Source: Gammaproteobacteria bacterium (lineage in GTDB: Bacteria > Pseudomonadota > Gammaproteobacteria > Steroidobacterales > Steroidobacteraceae). Taken from it: a stretch of 42,369 nucleotides of DNA. Where the stretch lies: the NCBI GenBank assembly GCA_003164785.1, contig PLUE01000014.1, positions 1-42,369 of the forward strand, written 5' to 3'. Positions 1 to 8,962 of this stretch are shown here, one piece after another (positions within the stretch are counted from its first letter, which is position 1; the number at the start of each line of letters is the position of its first letter). The translations under genes and the position numbers were made by a program. The notes under the pieces are model-generated. The model worked only from the letters and a program-made list of their open reading frames with translations, searched no databases and was not told the origin of the DNA.

Positions 1-2958
1 GAGCACATCGAGTCGCAATCGCTCAACGGCATCTCGGTCATCAAGATCTTCTTTCAACCCTCGGCCAACATCCCCACCGCCTTGGCGCAGGTGGTCGCAC
101 TCGAGCAGTCGACGTTGAAACAGTTGCCGGTCGGAGCCCTGCCGCCGCTGGTCATCAAGTATTCGGCATCGAGCATTCCGGTGATTCAGCTCGGTTTGTC
201 GAGCGCGACCATGACGGAGCAGGCCCTGTTCGATACGGGGGTGAACTTCCTGCGACCCCGGCTGGTAACCATCCCGGGGGTGGCCGTGCCGTACCCGTAC
301 GGGGGGAAGCAGCGGGTGATCTCCGTCGACCTCGACACCGCCGCGCTGCTGGCCAAGGGCCTGACGCCGACCGATGTGGTCAATTCGGTCAACTCACAGA
401 ACCTGGTGCTGCCGTCGGGAACCGCGAAGATCGGCGGCACGGAATACGTGCTGGCCACCAACGGGTCGCCCGACACGATCGAGGGGTTGAATCGAATCCC
501 GGTGGTCACCCGCAATGGGGCGACCACCTATCTGTCCGAAGTAGCCCACGTCCGGGACGGCTTCTCGCCGCAGACCAATATCGTGCGTCAGAATGGACAA
601 CGCGGGGTTCTGGTGTCGATCATCAAGAACGGCAGCGCATCGACCCTGGACATCGTCGGCGGCGTGTTGGGCGAACTGCCGCTGCTCAAGCAGCTGCTGC
701 CAAAAGACCTCAAGATCGTGCCGCTGTTCGATCAGTCGACCTTCGTGCGGGCCGCCATCAGCGGCGTGGTGCGTGAAGCCTTGATCGCCGCCGGTCTCAC
801 CGCGGTGCTGATCCTGCTGTTTCTCGGCAACTGGCGCAGCACCTGCATCATCGCCATATCCATCCCGCTCTCGATTCTGTCATCCATCATCGCGCTCGAC
901 GTCATGGGAGAAACCCTCAACATCATGACCCTGGGCGGCCTGGCGCTGGCCGTCGGCATTCTCGTCGACGACGCGACCGTCACGATCGAAAACATCGAGC
1001 GCCACCTGCATCTCGGTTCGGACCTGCACAAGGCCATCCTGGACGGGGCGGGAGAGATCGCGGTCCCGGCGCTGGTGTCGACCCTCTGCATCTGCATCGT
1101 GTTCATACCGATGTTCTTTCTGTCGGGTGTCGCGCGGTTCTTGTTCGCGCCATTGGCGGAGGCGGTGGTCTTCGCCATGCTGGCCTCCTACGTCCTGTCG
1201 CGAACCCTGGTTCCCACCCTGGTCATGATGATGATGGATCATGCGCCGCACGATCCGGCGGCGCGCCCGAGCCTGCTCAAGCGTGTGTATACCGCCTTCG
1301 ACGCTCGGTTCGAGAAGATTCGTGCGGGGTACGTCGTGATTTTGACGGCCGTCCTGGCGGCGCGACGGGCCTTCGCGTCGTTGTTTCTGGGATTCTGCGT
1401 TCTCTCGTGCGGTCTCGTCCTGCTGCTGGGACGCGATTTCTTCCCGAGCGTCGATGCCGGCCAGATTCGGCTGCACATGCGATTGCCGAGCGGCACACGC
1501 ATCGAGGAGACCGCGCGTACCGCCGACGAGGTGGACGCCGCCATCCGGCGCATCATTCCGGCCCGGGAGTTGGGCACCATATTGGACAACCTGGGAGTTC
1601 CCTATAGCGGGTTGAATCTCTCCTACAGCAATTCCGGCGTGTTCGGCACCCTCGATGGCGAGATCCAGATTTCGCTCAACGAGGGGCATGCGCCGACCGC
1701 GGCGTATGTCGAGCAGATGCGGCGTGAGCTGCCGAAGTTGTTTCCGGGCACCGAGTTTTTCTTTCAGCCGGCGGACATGGTCACCCAGATCTTGAACTTC
1801 GGTCTGCCGGCGGCCATCGATGTGCAGTTCACCGGAACCGATTTGCGCGGGAATTATCTGATCGCGGCGAAGCTCCTGAAGCAGATCCGCCAGGTCGACG
1901 GCGCGGTCGATACCCATATCCATCAGCGGCTGGACCTGCCCACCGTGTCGTTGGTCATGGATCGCGTTCAGATGCAGCAGCTGGGCTTAAGTCCCAACGA
2001 CGTGAGCCAGGACTTGCTCATCTCCACGTCCGGTACCTCGCAAACGTCGCCGAACTTCTGGCTCAACCCCGTCAACGGGGTGGTGTACAACCTGATCGTG
2101 CAGTCCCCCCAATACTCGATCGACAGCCTGGACGCGTTGCTGCGCACGCCGGTGCGTTCGCCGGCCTCATCCATCACGCCAAACAGCGCGCAACTCTTGA
2201 GCAACCTGGTGGGCGTGACGCCGGCAGTCCAAGCCGCCGTGGCGTCGCGCTATAATCTCGCGCCGGCAACCGACATCTACGTCAGCGTCCAAGGGCGTGA
2301 CATGGGCAGCGTGTCCGGCGAAATACAGAAACTCGTGGACCAGATCCGACCGGATCTTCCCCGCGGCACGCAGGTGGCCATCCTGGGCCAGGCGCAGACG
2401 ATGAAGTCTTCATTCGTCCAGCTTGGCGTGGGTCTGGTCATGGCCGTCGTCATGGTCTATCTGTTGATCGTCGTCAACTTTCAATCCTGGATGGACGCGT
2501 TCATCATCATCACGGCCCTTCCGGCCGCCCTGGCGGGAATCTGCTGGATGCTCATGCTGACCGGCACCACCTTGAGCGTGCCGGCGCTGACCGGCGCGAT
2601 CATGACCATGGGTGTCGCCACGGCCAACAGCATCTTGATCGTCTCGTTCGCGCGTCAGCGCATGAACGAGGGGCTCGATCCGGTCGAGGCCGCCCGCGAT
2701 GCCGGCGCCACGCGCATCCGCCCCGTATTGATGACCGCGCTCGCGATGATGATCGGTATGATCCCGATGGCGCTGGGCCTCGGTGAGGGCGCCGAGCAGA
2801 ATGCGCCTCTCGGCCGCGCCGTGATCGGAGGATTGCTGTTTGCGACCGTTTCCACTTTGTTGTTCGTACCGGTAATTTTTGCCGGCATCCACCGGCGTTT
2901 GGGGTTGCGCAAGCATGCGCCGGCCACGGTACTGCCGGTCACACATGGGAATATCTGA
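1..2958 (+). CDS. RND efflux permease, 5' end outside window
   Basis: Inner-membrane proton-driven permease of a tripartite RND pump. The reading frame is open from base 1, so the true start lies upstream; compared with AcrB-type proteins roughly 65-70 N-terminal residues are missing and 985 are visible. The TM4 proton-relay motif is seen at about 945-985 (GILVDDATVTIEN, adjacent Asp pair), and long hydrophobic helices cluster at about 760-1250 and 2410-2900, the usual two TM bundles flanking two periplasmic porter loops. The stop at 2956-2958 is one base from the adaptor start, so the genes are co-transcribed. Permease-before-adaptor order is less common than the acrAB order. Substrate cannot be told; the TM4 motif does not resemble the heavy-metal (CusA) class, so drug/solvent-type efflux is the inference. 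Confidence 0.95.
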   Translation, partial: EHIESQSLNGISVIKIFFQPSANIPTALAQVVALEQSTLKQLPVGALPPLVIKYSASSIPVIQLGLSSATMTEQALFDTGVNFLRPRLVTIPGVAVPYPYGGKQRVISVDLDTAALLAKGLTPTDVVNSVNSQNLVLPSGTAKIGGTEYVLATNGSPDTIEGLNRIPVVTRNGATTYLSEVAHVRDGFSPQTNIVRQNGQRGVLVSIIKNGSASTLDIVGGVLGELPLLKQLLPKDLKIVPLFDQSTFVRAAISGVVREALIAAGLTAVLILLFLGNWRSTCIIAISIPLSILSSIIALDVMGETLNIMTLGGLALAVGILVDDATVTIENIERHLHLGSDLHKAILDGAGEIAVPALVSTLCICIVFIPMFFLSGVARFLFAPLAEAVVFAMLASYVLSRTLVPTLVMMMMDHAPHDPAARPSLLKRVYTAFDARFEKIRAGYVVILTAVLAARRAFASLFLGFCVLSCGLVLLLGRDFFPSVDAGQIRLHMRLPSGTRIEETARTADEVDAAIRRIIPARELGTILDNLGVPYSGLNLSYSNSGVFGTLDGEIQISLNEGHAPTAAYVEQMRRELPKLFPGTEFFFQPADMVTQILNFGLPAAIDVQFTGTDLRGNYLIAAKLLKQIRQVDGAVDTHIHQRLDLPTVSLVMDRVQMQQLGLSPNDVSQDLLISTSGTSQTSPNFWLNPVNGVVYNLIVQSPQYSIDSLDALLRTPVRSPASSITPNSAQLLSNLVGVTPAVQAAVASRYNLAPATDIYVSVQGRDMGSVSGEIQKLVDQIRPDLPRGTQVAILGQAQTMKSSFVQLGVGLVMAVVMVYLLIVVNFQSWMDAFIIITALPAALAGICWMLMLTGTTLSVPALTGAIMTMGVATANSILIVSFARQRMNEGLDPVEAARDAGATRIRPVLMTALAMMIGMIPMALGLGEGAEQNAPLGRAVIGGLLFATVSTLLFVPVIFAGIHRRLGLRKHAPATVLPVTHGNI

Positions 2959-2959
2959 C

Positions 2960-4141
2960 ATGGCTGAAATAACATCGTCGCCGAGTCTTAGGCGTGCCAA
3001 GTTCGCCGTCATCACGGTGGTCGCTTTGCTTCTCGTGGGTGTCATCATCGTGTTCGTGAACCGGTCGTTCCAGGCGCGGGCTCTGGAAACCTCCACGGCG
3101 ATTCACGCGGTGCAGTACGTCACCACCACGCAACCAACCAGCGGCGGCGACGGGTTGCCGATCACGTTACCCGGCACCCTGCAGGGTGTGATCGAATCCA
3201 CGGTTTACGCCCGCAGCAGCGGGTACCTGGTGCGCTGGACCAAGGACATCGGTGCGCCGGTCAAAAAGGGCGAACTTCTGGCCGAAATCACGGCCCCGGA
3301 AGTCGACCAACAGCTCTACCAAGCGCAGGCGGCGGAGGCTCAATCGGCGTCCAGCGAGGCGCTGGCCAAGAGCACGGCCGAACGATGGAAGAGCCTGCGG
3401 GAAAAGGATGCGGTCACTCAACAGGATCTCGACGAGAGAAGCAGCGCCTACAAGCAAGCGCAGGCGGACCTGACCGCCGCCCAGGCCAACGTGTCGCGTC
3501 TGCGAAGCCTGCAGGGCTTCAACAAGGTCACGGCGCCGTTCGACGGGGTGTTGACCCGCCGCAGCGTCGACGTGGGCGATTTGATCAACGCCGGCAACGG
3601 CGGGGCGGGCCAGGCGTTGTTCTCGGTGGCGCAGGTCGACCCCTTGCGCCTGTACGTGTACGTTCCGCAGGTCTATGCCAATCAAGTGAAGGTGGGCGAG
3701 ACCGTCGACGTCGGTCTGGTCGAGAACGCCACGGTGAAATACCAGGGTTCGATTGCGCGGACCGCGCGTGCCATCGATCCGGTGACGCGGACCTTGCAGG
3801 TCGAGATTCGCGTGCCGAACCCCGATGGCGCGCTGCTTTCGGGTGCCTACGTCCAGGCAACCTTACCCATCAAAGGGGACCAGGCGGCCACGGTGGTGCC
3901 GACCAATGTGCTGCTTTTCAGGCCGGAAGGGCCGCGGATCGCCGTCGTCGATGCCCAGGGCCACGTGCATCTGGCGCCGGTGACCCTCGGCACGGACTTC
4001 GGCAAGGCCGTCGAAATTCTGAGCGGCGTCGACGTCAACAGCCGGATCGTCGTGAATCCGGCGGATTCCCTGGCGGATGGCGACGTCGTCGCGCTGCTGC
4101 CCGCGACCGCGCCGCCGGCGCCACCCCAGGGCAAGGGTTGA
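2960..4141 (+). CDS. RND periplasmic adaptor (membrane fusion protein)
   Basis: HlyD/AcrA-type adaptor of 393 residues that bridges the permease and the outer-membrane channel. The ATG at 2960 follows the permease stop by one base. An N-terminal hydrophobic segment (about residues 13-31) anchors it in the inner membrane. It is followed by a biotinyl-lipoyl half-motif (GTLQGVIESTVYARSSGYL), an alpha-helical hairpin rich in Ala/Gln/Glu (about 115-180), the second lipoyl half (FNKVTAPFDGVLTRRSVD), a beta-barrel and a C-terminal membrane-proximal domain. This domain order is that of the RND adaptor family. The open frame continues upstream to 2879 inside the permease gene, but the ATG at 2960 gives the expected N-terminus. 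Ends six bases before the lipoprotein gene; operon membership is clear. Confidence 0.95.
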   Translation: MAEITSSPSLRRAKFAVITVVALLLVGVIIVFVNRSFQARALETSTAIHAVQYVTTTQPTSGGDGLPITLPGTLQGVIESTVYARSSGYLVRWTKDIGAPVKKGELLAEITAPEVDQQLYQAQAAEAQSASSEALAKSTAERWKSLREKDAVTQQDLDERSSAYKQAQADLTAAQANVSRLRSLQGFNKVTAPFDGVLTRRSVDVGDLINAGNGGAGQALFSVAQVDPLRLYVYVPQVYANQVKVGETVDVGLVENATVKYQGSIARTARAIDPVTRTLQVEIRVPNPDGALLSGAYVQATLPIKGDQAATVVPTNVLLFRPEGPRIAVVDAQGHVHLAPVTLGTDFGKAVEILSGVDVNSRIVVNPADSLADGDVVALLPATAPPAPPQGKG

Positions 4142-4146
4142 TTCCA

Positions 4147-5613
4147 ATGCGCCGATCCAGCTCGCGTGCGATGTTGAGCCTTGCTGGCGGGCTCGCCGTG
4201 CTGTCGTTCGGGGGATGTGCGGTCGGCCCCGACTACCGGCGCCCGTCCGCCGACGTGCCGCCGGCATGGCAGGCGGAGGCTCCGTGGCACGAGGCGGAAC
4301 CGAGCGATGCGGCATTGAAGGGCAATTGGTGGGAGTTGTTTCAGGACGCCACGCTCAACCCCCTGGTGGAGCAGGCGCTCGAGGGAAACCAGAACCTGCG
4401 TGTGGCGGCGGCCCGGCTCGAGCAGGCGCGCAGCCAGGTCACGGTGGCGCGGTCGTATCTCTATCCCGAACTCGACCTGCAGGCGTCGGCCGCCCGCGGC
4501 AAGACGTCGGCGAATCGACCGTTGGCCGAATACCGCGTGCCGAACCAGGCGACGGTGCAGAACAACTTCACGCTGGGCCCCAGCGTCAATTACGAGCTCG
4601 ACCTCTTTGGCCGCGTACGCCGCGAGGTCGAAGGCTATCGTGCCGCGGCGGAACAGGCCGCGGCGGATTTCGAGAACACGCGTTTGATGCTCACGACCCA
4701 ACTGGTCAGCGACTATTTCACGCTGCGCGAGCTCGATTCGGAAATCGACGTCGTCAACCACAGCCTCGATTTGGAGCGCGACGCGCTCACGTTCGTCACG
4801 TCGCGCCACGATCTCGGATACGCCACGGGACTGGACCTGGCGCAGCAACAAGCGCTGGTGCAGAGCAGCGCGGCGCAGTTGGAACTGCTGCAGGTGCAGC
4901 GTGCGCAGAACGAACATGCGATCGCGACCTTGGTCGGCACGCCTGCGCCGAGTTTTTCGATCGCCCCCGTGGTATCGCCGGGCAACCTGCCCGCGCTGCC
5001 GATCGGATTGCCGTCGGATCTTTTGCAACGCCGGCCGGACGTGGCCTCGGCCGAACGCGCCATGGCGGCGGCCAACGCCCGCATCGGCGTCGCGCGCGCG
5101 GCCTACTTTCCCACCATCCAGTTGATGCCCTTGGTGCCCAACATCGGCTGGGAAAGCACCGCGATTTCAGCCCTGTTCAACGCGCCGAGCCAGCTTTGGT
5201 CCGTGGGGCTGTCGGCGAGCCAGACCTTGTTCGATGCGGGTAGAACCCGTGCCAATGTGCATATCGCCGAGGAAGATTATTCGGCCGCCGTCGCGACCTA
5301 TCGGCAGACGGTCTTGAGCGCGATGGAGGAGGTCGAGAACGGCATCACCGGGTTGACGTCCCTGGGCCGGGCCGCGAGCCACGCAAACGACAGCGTCGCG
5401 AGTGCGCAACGGGCGTTCGACATTGCGAGCGACCGATACAAGGGCGGCGTGGCGATCTATCTCGACGTGCTCACCGCGGAGCAGACCCTGCTCGGCAATC
5501 AGCGGCTGGCCGTGCAGATCCACGGCCAGCAATTCGTGACGGCGGTCTATCTGGTGAAGGCGTTGGGCGGGGGTTGGCAGGAACTCGGGCCCGCCGTGTC
5601 GCGAGCGGATTAA
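4147..5613 (+). CDS. Outer-membrane efflux lipoprotein (NodT/OprM family)
   Basis: TolC-like outer-membrane channel of 488 residues, third gene of the efflux operon. The start at 4147 is chosen because it gives a lipoprotein signal peptide: MRRSSSR, a hydrophobic stretch, then the lipobox LSFGGC with Cys around residue 27, followed by AVGPDYRRP, the hallmark N-terminus of the NodT subfamily. Two OEP repeats follow (about residues 75-265 and 290-475); the second contains DLLQRRPDVASAERAMAAAN, a conserved family signature. The 742-codon open frame that begins at 3385 is only an extension of this frame back through the adaptor gene. Ends at 5613 with no partner gene following, so the pump is a complete three-gene system apart from the missing 5' end of the permease. 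Confidence 0.95.
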   Translation: MRRSSSRAMLSLAGGLAVLSFGGCAVGPDYRRPSADVPPAWQAEAPWHEAEPSDAALKGNWWELFQDATLNPLVEQALEGNQNLRVAAARLEQARSQVTVARSYLYPELDLQASAARGKTSANRPLAEYRVPNQATVQNNFTLGPSVNYELDLFGRVRREVEGYRAAAEQAAADFENTRLMLTTQLVSDYFTLRELDSEIDVVNHSLDLERDALTFVTSRHDLGYATGLDLAQQQALVQSSAAQLELLQVQRAQNEHAIATLVGTPAPSFSIAPVVSPGNLPALPIGLPSDLLQRRPDVASAERAMAAANARIGVARAAYFPTIQLMPLVPNIGWESTAISALFNAPSQLWSVGLSASQTLFDAGRTRANVHIAEEDYSAAVATYRQTVLSAMEEVENGITGLTSLGRAASHANDSVASAQRAFDIASDRYKGGVAIYLDVLTAEQTLLGNQRLAVQIHGQQFVTAVYLVKALGGGWQELGPAVSRAD

Positions 5614-5698
5614 GGCGCGCAGGTCGACCGCGCGTGGCGCGTGGCGCACGGGGGAAAATCGGCGCTTTCGCGGCACGCGCGTGACATATGATGAAGGC

Positions 5699-6409
5699 AT
5701 GACCATCTCGTCGGAAACTCGTCAATTTCGCTATTACGATTTCGTGATGGCGGCGTATGTCTGCATCCTGCTGTGCTCCAATTTGATCGGACCGGCCAAA
5801 GAGGCCTCGATCCACGTTCCCGTGTTGGGCACCGTCACATTCCTGGCCGGGGTGCTCTTCTTTCCCATTTCCTACATCTTCGGCGACATCCTGACCGAGG
5901 TGTACGGGTATGCCCGCGATCGTCGCGTGGTATGGGCTGGATTCGGCGCGCTGGCATTTGCGTCCCTGATGGCGGCCGCGGTCGTGCACCTGCCATCCTC
6001 CGACGCCTCGCGCGCGACTCAAGCCGCGGTCGAAACCATATTCGGCAACACGCCGCGCATCGTCCTGGCCTCGATCATGGCGTTTCTGTGCGGCACGTTC
6101 GTCAACAGCTACGTGCTGGCGAAGATGAAGATCTGGACCCGCGGACGATGGCTGTGGACGAGAATCTTCGGCTCGACCCTCTGCGGCGAGCTGGTGGATT
6201 CGGTGATCTTCTACTTCGTCGCGTTCTATGGCCGCATGCCTTCGCCGCATCTGGTCGAGCTGCTGTTCACGAACTATGGGTTGAAGAGCGGCTGGGAGAT
6301 CGTGGCGACCCCGTTGACCTATCGGGTCGTGGCGTTCCTGAAAAGGGCCGAAAACGAGGACTACTACGACATTGCCACCAATTTCACGCCGTTTTCGCTC
6401 AAAGCTTGA
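5699..6409 (+). CDS. yhhQ: Queuosine precursor transporter (YhhQ family)
   Basis: Multi-pass inner-membrane protein of 236 residues belonging to the DUF165/YhhQ family, which imports 7-deazaguanine precursors (preQ0/preQ1) used for tRNA queuosine. Family features visible are FVMAAYVCILLCSNLIGPA at the first helix, a conserved FFPISYIFGDILTEVYGY segment (about residues 57-74), and a C-terminal segment with TPLTYRVVAFLK. The ATG at 5699 is preferred over the in-frame GTG at 5681 because it places the family N-terminus correctly. No queuosine biosynthesis gene is adjacent, which is usual for a stand-alone salvage transporter. It sits 85 bases after the efflux operon and is probably transcribed independently. 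Confidence 0.9.
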   Translation: MTISSETRQFRYYDFVMAAYVCILLCSNLIGPAKEASIHVPVLGTVTFLAGVLFFPISYIFGDILTEVYGYARDRRVVWAGFGALAFASLMAAAVVHLPSSDASRATQAAVETIFGNTPRIVLASIMAFLCGTFVNSYVLAKMKIWTRGRWLWTRIFGSTLCGELVDSVIFYFVAFYGRMPSPHLVELLFTNYGLKSGWEIVATPLTYRVVAFLKRAENEDYYDIATNFTPFSLKA

Positions 6410-6550
6410 GGCCGGGGCGCGCCGCCGCGGGCGCGGCTCAATGGGTCGCCGTATTGCCACAATCCGCCACCGTCGCGTCACGGCGTTGCCCGAATAGCGG
6501 CTTGAAACAGCGCTCTTGTTTCCGTGGGCGGCCCGTGCCTACGATAGCGG

Positions 6551-6916
6551 ATGAGCGAGCAACCGAAGATCGTCTTGTTGGACCGTTTCCAAACCGGCGA
6601 CTCCGCCAATCCTTCGCCCGAGAAAATCCTCTCCGGCATTCCGCGGATTCGGGTTTCGAATCAATACGCCGACCGGTCGCAGCAATTTTTCTGCGGCGTC
6701 TGGAGCAGCACCAGCGGCAAATGGCGAATACGCTACACGGAAGACGAGTTTTGCGTGCTCTTCGAGGGTCGGGTGCGCATCGAGTCGACGACCGGCGAAA
6801 AACACGATTTCCGGGCCGGCGATGCCTTCATCGTACCATCCGGCTTCGAGGGAACGTGGGAGGTCGTCGAACCGTGCAAGAAGTGGTACGCGGTGTTCGA
6901 GGTCAAAGTCACCTGA
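6551..6916 (+). CDS. Cupin domain protein (Cupin_3/DUF861 type)
   Basis: A single-domain beta-barrel protein of 121 residues. The stretch from about residue 50 to 117 (FCGVWSSTSGKWRI, then EDEFCVLFEGRVRI, then FRAGDAFIVPSGFEGTWEV) matches the ureidoglycine-aminohydrolase-like cupin pattern, in which a Trp-rich entry strand precedes the barrel. The ligand and reaction are not deducible; this family includes many proteins of unknown function. There is no signal peptide, so it is cytoplasmic. The 141 bases upstream hold no gene. It is convergent with the aminotransferase gene that ends at 6950, and the 33-base gap between the two stops leaves no room for a clear terminator. Confidence 0.8.
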   Translation: MSEQPKIVLLDRFQTGDSANPSPEKILSGIPRIRVSNQYADRSQQFFCGVWSSTSGKWRIRYTEDEFCVLFEGRVRIESTTGEKHDFRAGDAFIVPSGFEGTWEVVEPCKKWYAVFEVKVT

Positions 6917-6949
6917 CCCCGGTGCACCGACCGATCCCGACGTATCGAC

Positions 6950-8287
6950 TCAGGCGGTCTCGCGAATCACTTCCGCCAACGTCTCGACGATGCGTGTCAT
7001 CTGCGCCGTTTCGATGATGAGCGGGGGCGACATGGCAATGACGTCCCCGGTCTGACGCACCATCACTCCGCGTTCGAAACATTTGACGAACACGTCGTAT
7101 GCCCGCGCTCCGGGTTTCCCGGCGCGCGGTTCCAATTCCACCGCGCCGATCAGCCCGTAATTGCGCACGTCGATGACATGCGGAATTCCCCGCAATGAGT
7201 GCACCGCGTCCTCCCATTGAGGCCCCAGGGCTGCGGCACGCGTCAGCAGACCTTCCTTGGCGTAGATGTCGAGCGTCGCCAGCGCGGCCGCGCACGCCAC
7301 CGGATGCGCCGAGTAGGTGTAGCCGTGGAACAGTTCGATCGCGTTCTCCGGGCCCTGCATCAGGGCATCGTAGATCTTGCGCTGCGAGAACACGGCGCCC
7401 ATCGGAATCGCGCCGTTGGTGAGTCCTTTGGCGGTCGTCATCAGGTCGGGCGTCACATCGAATGCCTGGCTGGCGAACGGCTTGCCGACGCGACCGAAGC
7501 CGGTGATGACTTCGTCGAATATCAACAGAATGTCGTGCTTGTCGCAGATTTCGCGCAGGCGCTTGAGATAGCCGACGGGCGGAAGCACCACGCCGGCCGA
7601 ACCCGACAGCGGTTCGACGATGACCGCGGCGATGGTCGACGCGTCATGCAGGGCGATCAAGCGTTCCAGTTCGTTCGCGAGGTGCATGCCCCATCGCGGA
7701 AGGCCGCGTGAGAAAGCGTTGTGTTCGATGTCCAGGGTGTGCGCAAGGTGGTCGACTCCGGGCAGCATCGACGAACCGTAGATCTTCCGGTTGTTGACCA
7801 TGCCGCCCACGGAGATGCCGCCGAAGCCGACGCCGTGATAGCCCTTTTCGCGACCGATGAACCGCGTTCGCTGGCCCGCACCTTGCGCGCGATGATACGC
7901 GATGGCGATTTTCAGCGCGGTATCCACGGATTCCGAGCCTGAGTTCGTGAAAAAGATGCGGTCCATGCCCGGGGGTGCGAGTTCGGCGAGGCGATTGGCC
8001 AATTCGAACGCGATCGGGTGGCCCATCTGAAACGTCGGTGCGAATTCCATCGTGCTCAACTGCTTCGCAACCGCGTCGGTGATCTCGCGCCGGCCGTGCC
8101 CGGCGTTCACACACCACAGACCCGAGACGCCATCGAGCACTTCGCGGCCGTCCGGCGTCCAGTAGTACATGCCTTCAGCGCGCGCCAGTAGGCGCGGGTT
8201 CGCCTTGAACTGCCGATTGGCCGTAAATGGCATCCAAAATGCGTCCAGTTCAGCGGGGGCCGGGGCGGGAATGGGCTGAGCGTTCAT
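6950..8287 (-). CDS. Omega-amino acid:pyruvate aminotransferase (class III)
   Basis: PLP-dependent class III aminotransferase of 445 residues, closest in recalled sequence to the Pseudomonas omega-amino acid (beta-alanine):pyruvate aminotransferase. Shared stretches are DAFWMPFTANRQF near the N-terminus, FFTNSGSESVDTALK (about 112-126), GYHGVGFGGISVGG (149-162), the PLP-contacting Asp258 in LIFDEVITGFGR, and the Schiff-base Lys287 in TTAKGLTNGAIPMGAV. Likely reaction: transfer of a terminal amino group (beta-alanine, 4-aminobutyrate, putrescine-type amines) to pyruvate. The gene is divergent from a PuuR-type regulator with 99 bases between start codons, which suggests it is a regulated target in amine catabolism. 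A promoter with good sigma-70 spacing lies just upstream. Exact amine preference is inferred, not seen. Confidence 0.9.
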   Translation of the reverse strand: MNAQPIPAPAPAELDAFWMPFTANRQFKANPRLLARAEGMYYWTPDGREVLDGVSGLWCVNAGHGRREITDAVAKQLSTMEFAPTFQMGHPIAFELANRLAELAPPGMDRIFFTNSGSESVDTALKIAIAYHRAQGAGQRTRFIGREKGYHGVGFGGISVGGMVNNRKIYGSSMLPGVDHLAHTLDIEHNAFSRGLPRWGMHLANELERLIALHDASTIAAVIVEPLSGSAGVVLPPVGYLKRLREICDKHDILLIFDEVITGFGRVGKPFASQAFDVTPDLMTTAKGLTNGAIPMGAVFSQRKIYDALMQGPENAIELFHGYTYSAHPVACAAALATLDIYAKEGLLTRAAALGPQWEDAVHSLRGIPHVIDVRNYGLIGAVELEPRAGKPGARAYDVFVKCFERGVMVRQTGDVIAMSPPLIIETAQMTRIVETLAEVIRETA

Positions 8288-8313
8288 CGGGCATCCTGGT
8301 GGTTTGTCCCACG

Positions 8314-8342
8314 ATGATAAGGAAAATCGACAATAAGCTCAA
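8314..8342 (-). promoter_or_regulatory. Sigma-70 promoter for the aminotransferase gene
   Basis: Read on the minus strand, a -35 TTGAGC (8342-8337) and a -10 TATCAT (8319-8314) are separated by exactly 17 bases. Transcription would start near 8307, giving a leader of about 20 bases with AGGA just ahead of the ATG at 8287. Both boxes were found by eye. Confidence 0.6.
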
Positions 8343-8373
8343 TTTCGGCGTTCCATTGGCCTCAAGTGTTTAA

Positions 8374-8389
8374 TATAATGCACACCATG
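8374..8389 (+). promoter_or_regulatory. -10 box overlapping a PuuR-like operator; likely leaderless start
   Basis: A perfect TATAAT lies at 8374-8379. The 15 bases 8371-8385 (TAATATAATGCACAC), and the register one base to the left, resemble the E. coli PuuR site recalled as AAAATATAATGAACA; the best alignment agrees at 12 of 15 positions. The regulator's favoured ATG is at 8387, only 7 bases past the -10 box, so transcription would begin at or next to the start codon. No good -35 is visible at 17 bases (TTCCAT at 8351-8356). Autoregulation by the adjacent PuuR homolog is inferred. Confidence 0.5.
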
Positions 8390-8935
8390 AGTCTCGACGT
8401 CGGTTCCCATTTGAAATCCGTGCGACAGATGTACGGGCTCTCCCAGCGTGAGCTGGCGAAGCGCGCCGGCGTCACCAACGGGTTGATTTCATTGATCGAA
8501 CAGAATCGCGTGAGCCCTTCGGTCAGTTCGCTCAAGAAGGTGCTGGACGGCATCCCCATGGCACTCGCCGATTTCTTCACGCTGGACCTGGCGGCCAAAC
8601 CGCAGGTGTTCTTTCCACGTGAGGAGCTGTTGGACATCGGCTCCGGCGCGGTGGAACTGCGCCTGGTGGGCGGCCGCTTGGGCAAGCGCAGCATGTCCAT
8701 TTTGCACGAGCGTTACGCCGGCAACGCCGACACCGGCGAGGAAATGCTCACCCACGTGGGGGAAGAAGGCGGGGTGGTCGTCAAAGGCAGGATCGAACTC
8801 TCCGTCGGCGGGGAGTCGCGCATCCTCGGGGCCGGGGACGGGTATTACTTCAAGAGTTCGGTGCCGCATCGCTTCCGGAATCCCGGCCGCGACGAGTGCG
8901 AGATCGTCAGCGCGAGTTCGCCGCCCACGTTTTAG
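8387..8935 (+). CDS. puuR: PuuR-type XRE/cupin transcriptional regulator
   Basis: A 182-residue DNA-binding regulator with an N-terminal XRE helix-turn-helix (about residues 6-62: LKSVRQMYGLSQRELAKRAG, then NGLISLIEQNRVSPS) and a C-terminal small-molecule-sensing cupin barrel (about 105-175). It follows E. coli PuuR along its whole length as I recall it, down to the C-terminal SASSPPTF versus SAHTPTTF. PuuR represses putrescine utilisation and is released by putrescine. An upstream ATG at 8378 and GTG at 8366 are in frame; 8387 is preferred because it gives the normal N-terminus. It is divergent from an omega-aminotransferase and is followed 27 bases later by an N-carbamoylputrescine amidase, which supports a polyamine role. 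Confidence 0.88.
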   Translation: MSLDVGSHLKSVRQMYGLSQRELAKRAGVTNGLISLIEQNRVSPSVSSLKKVLDGIPMALADFFTLDLAAKPQVFFPREELLDIGSGAVELRLVGGRLGKRSMSILHERYAGNADTGEEMLTHVGEEGGVVVKGRIELSVGGESRILGAGDGYYFKSSVPHRFRNPGRDECEIVSASSPPTF

Positions 8936-8962
8936 CCGGACCTTCAGGTAGCATACGTCCCC

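Noticed and set aside
880..1923. Long minus-strand frame (347 codons) opposite the RND permease
   Set aside because: Low-complexity, Arg/Asp/Gln/His-rich product with no domain, fully antisense to an unmistakable permease; an artefact of GC-rich codon use.
3847..5028. Minus-strand frame of 393 codons opposite the adaptor and lipoprotein genes
   Set aside because: Arg-rich product with no family features; it spans the boundary of two real genes on the other strand.
5471..6481. Minus-strand frame of 336 codons across the queuosine transporter
   Set aside because: The plus-strand protein has clear membrane helices and family motifs; the antisense product does not.
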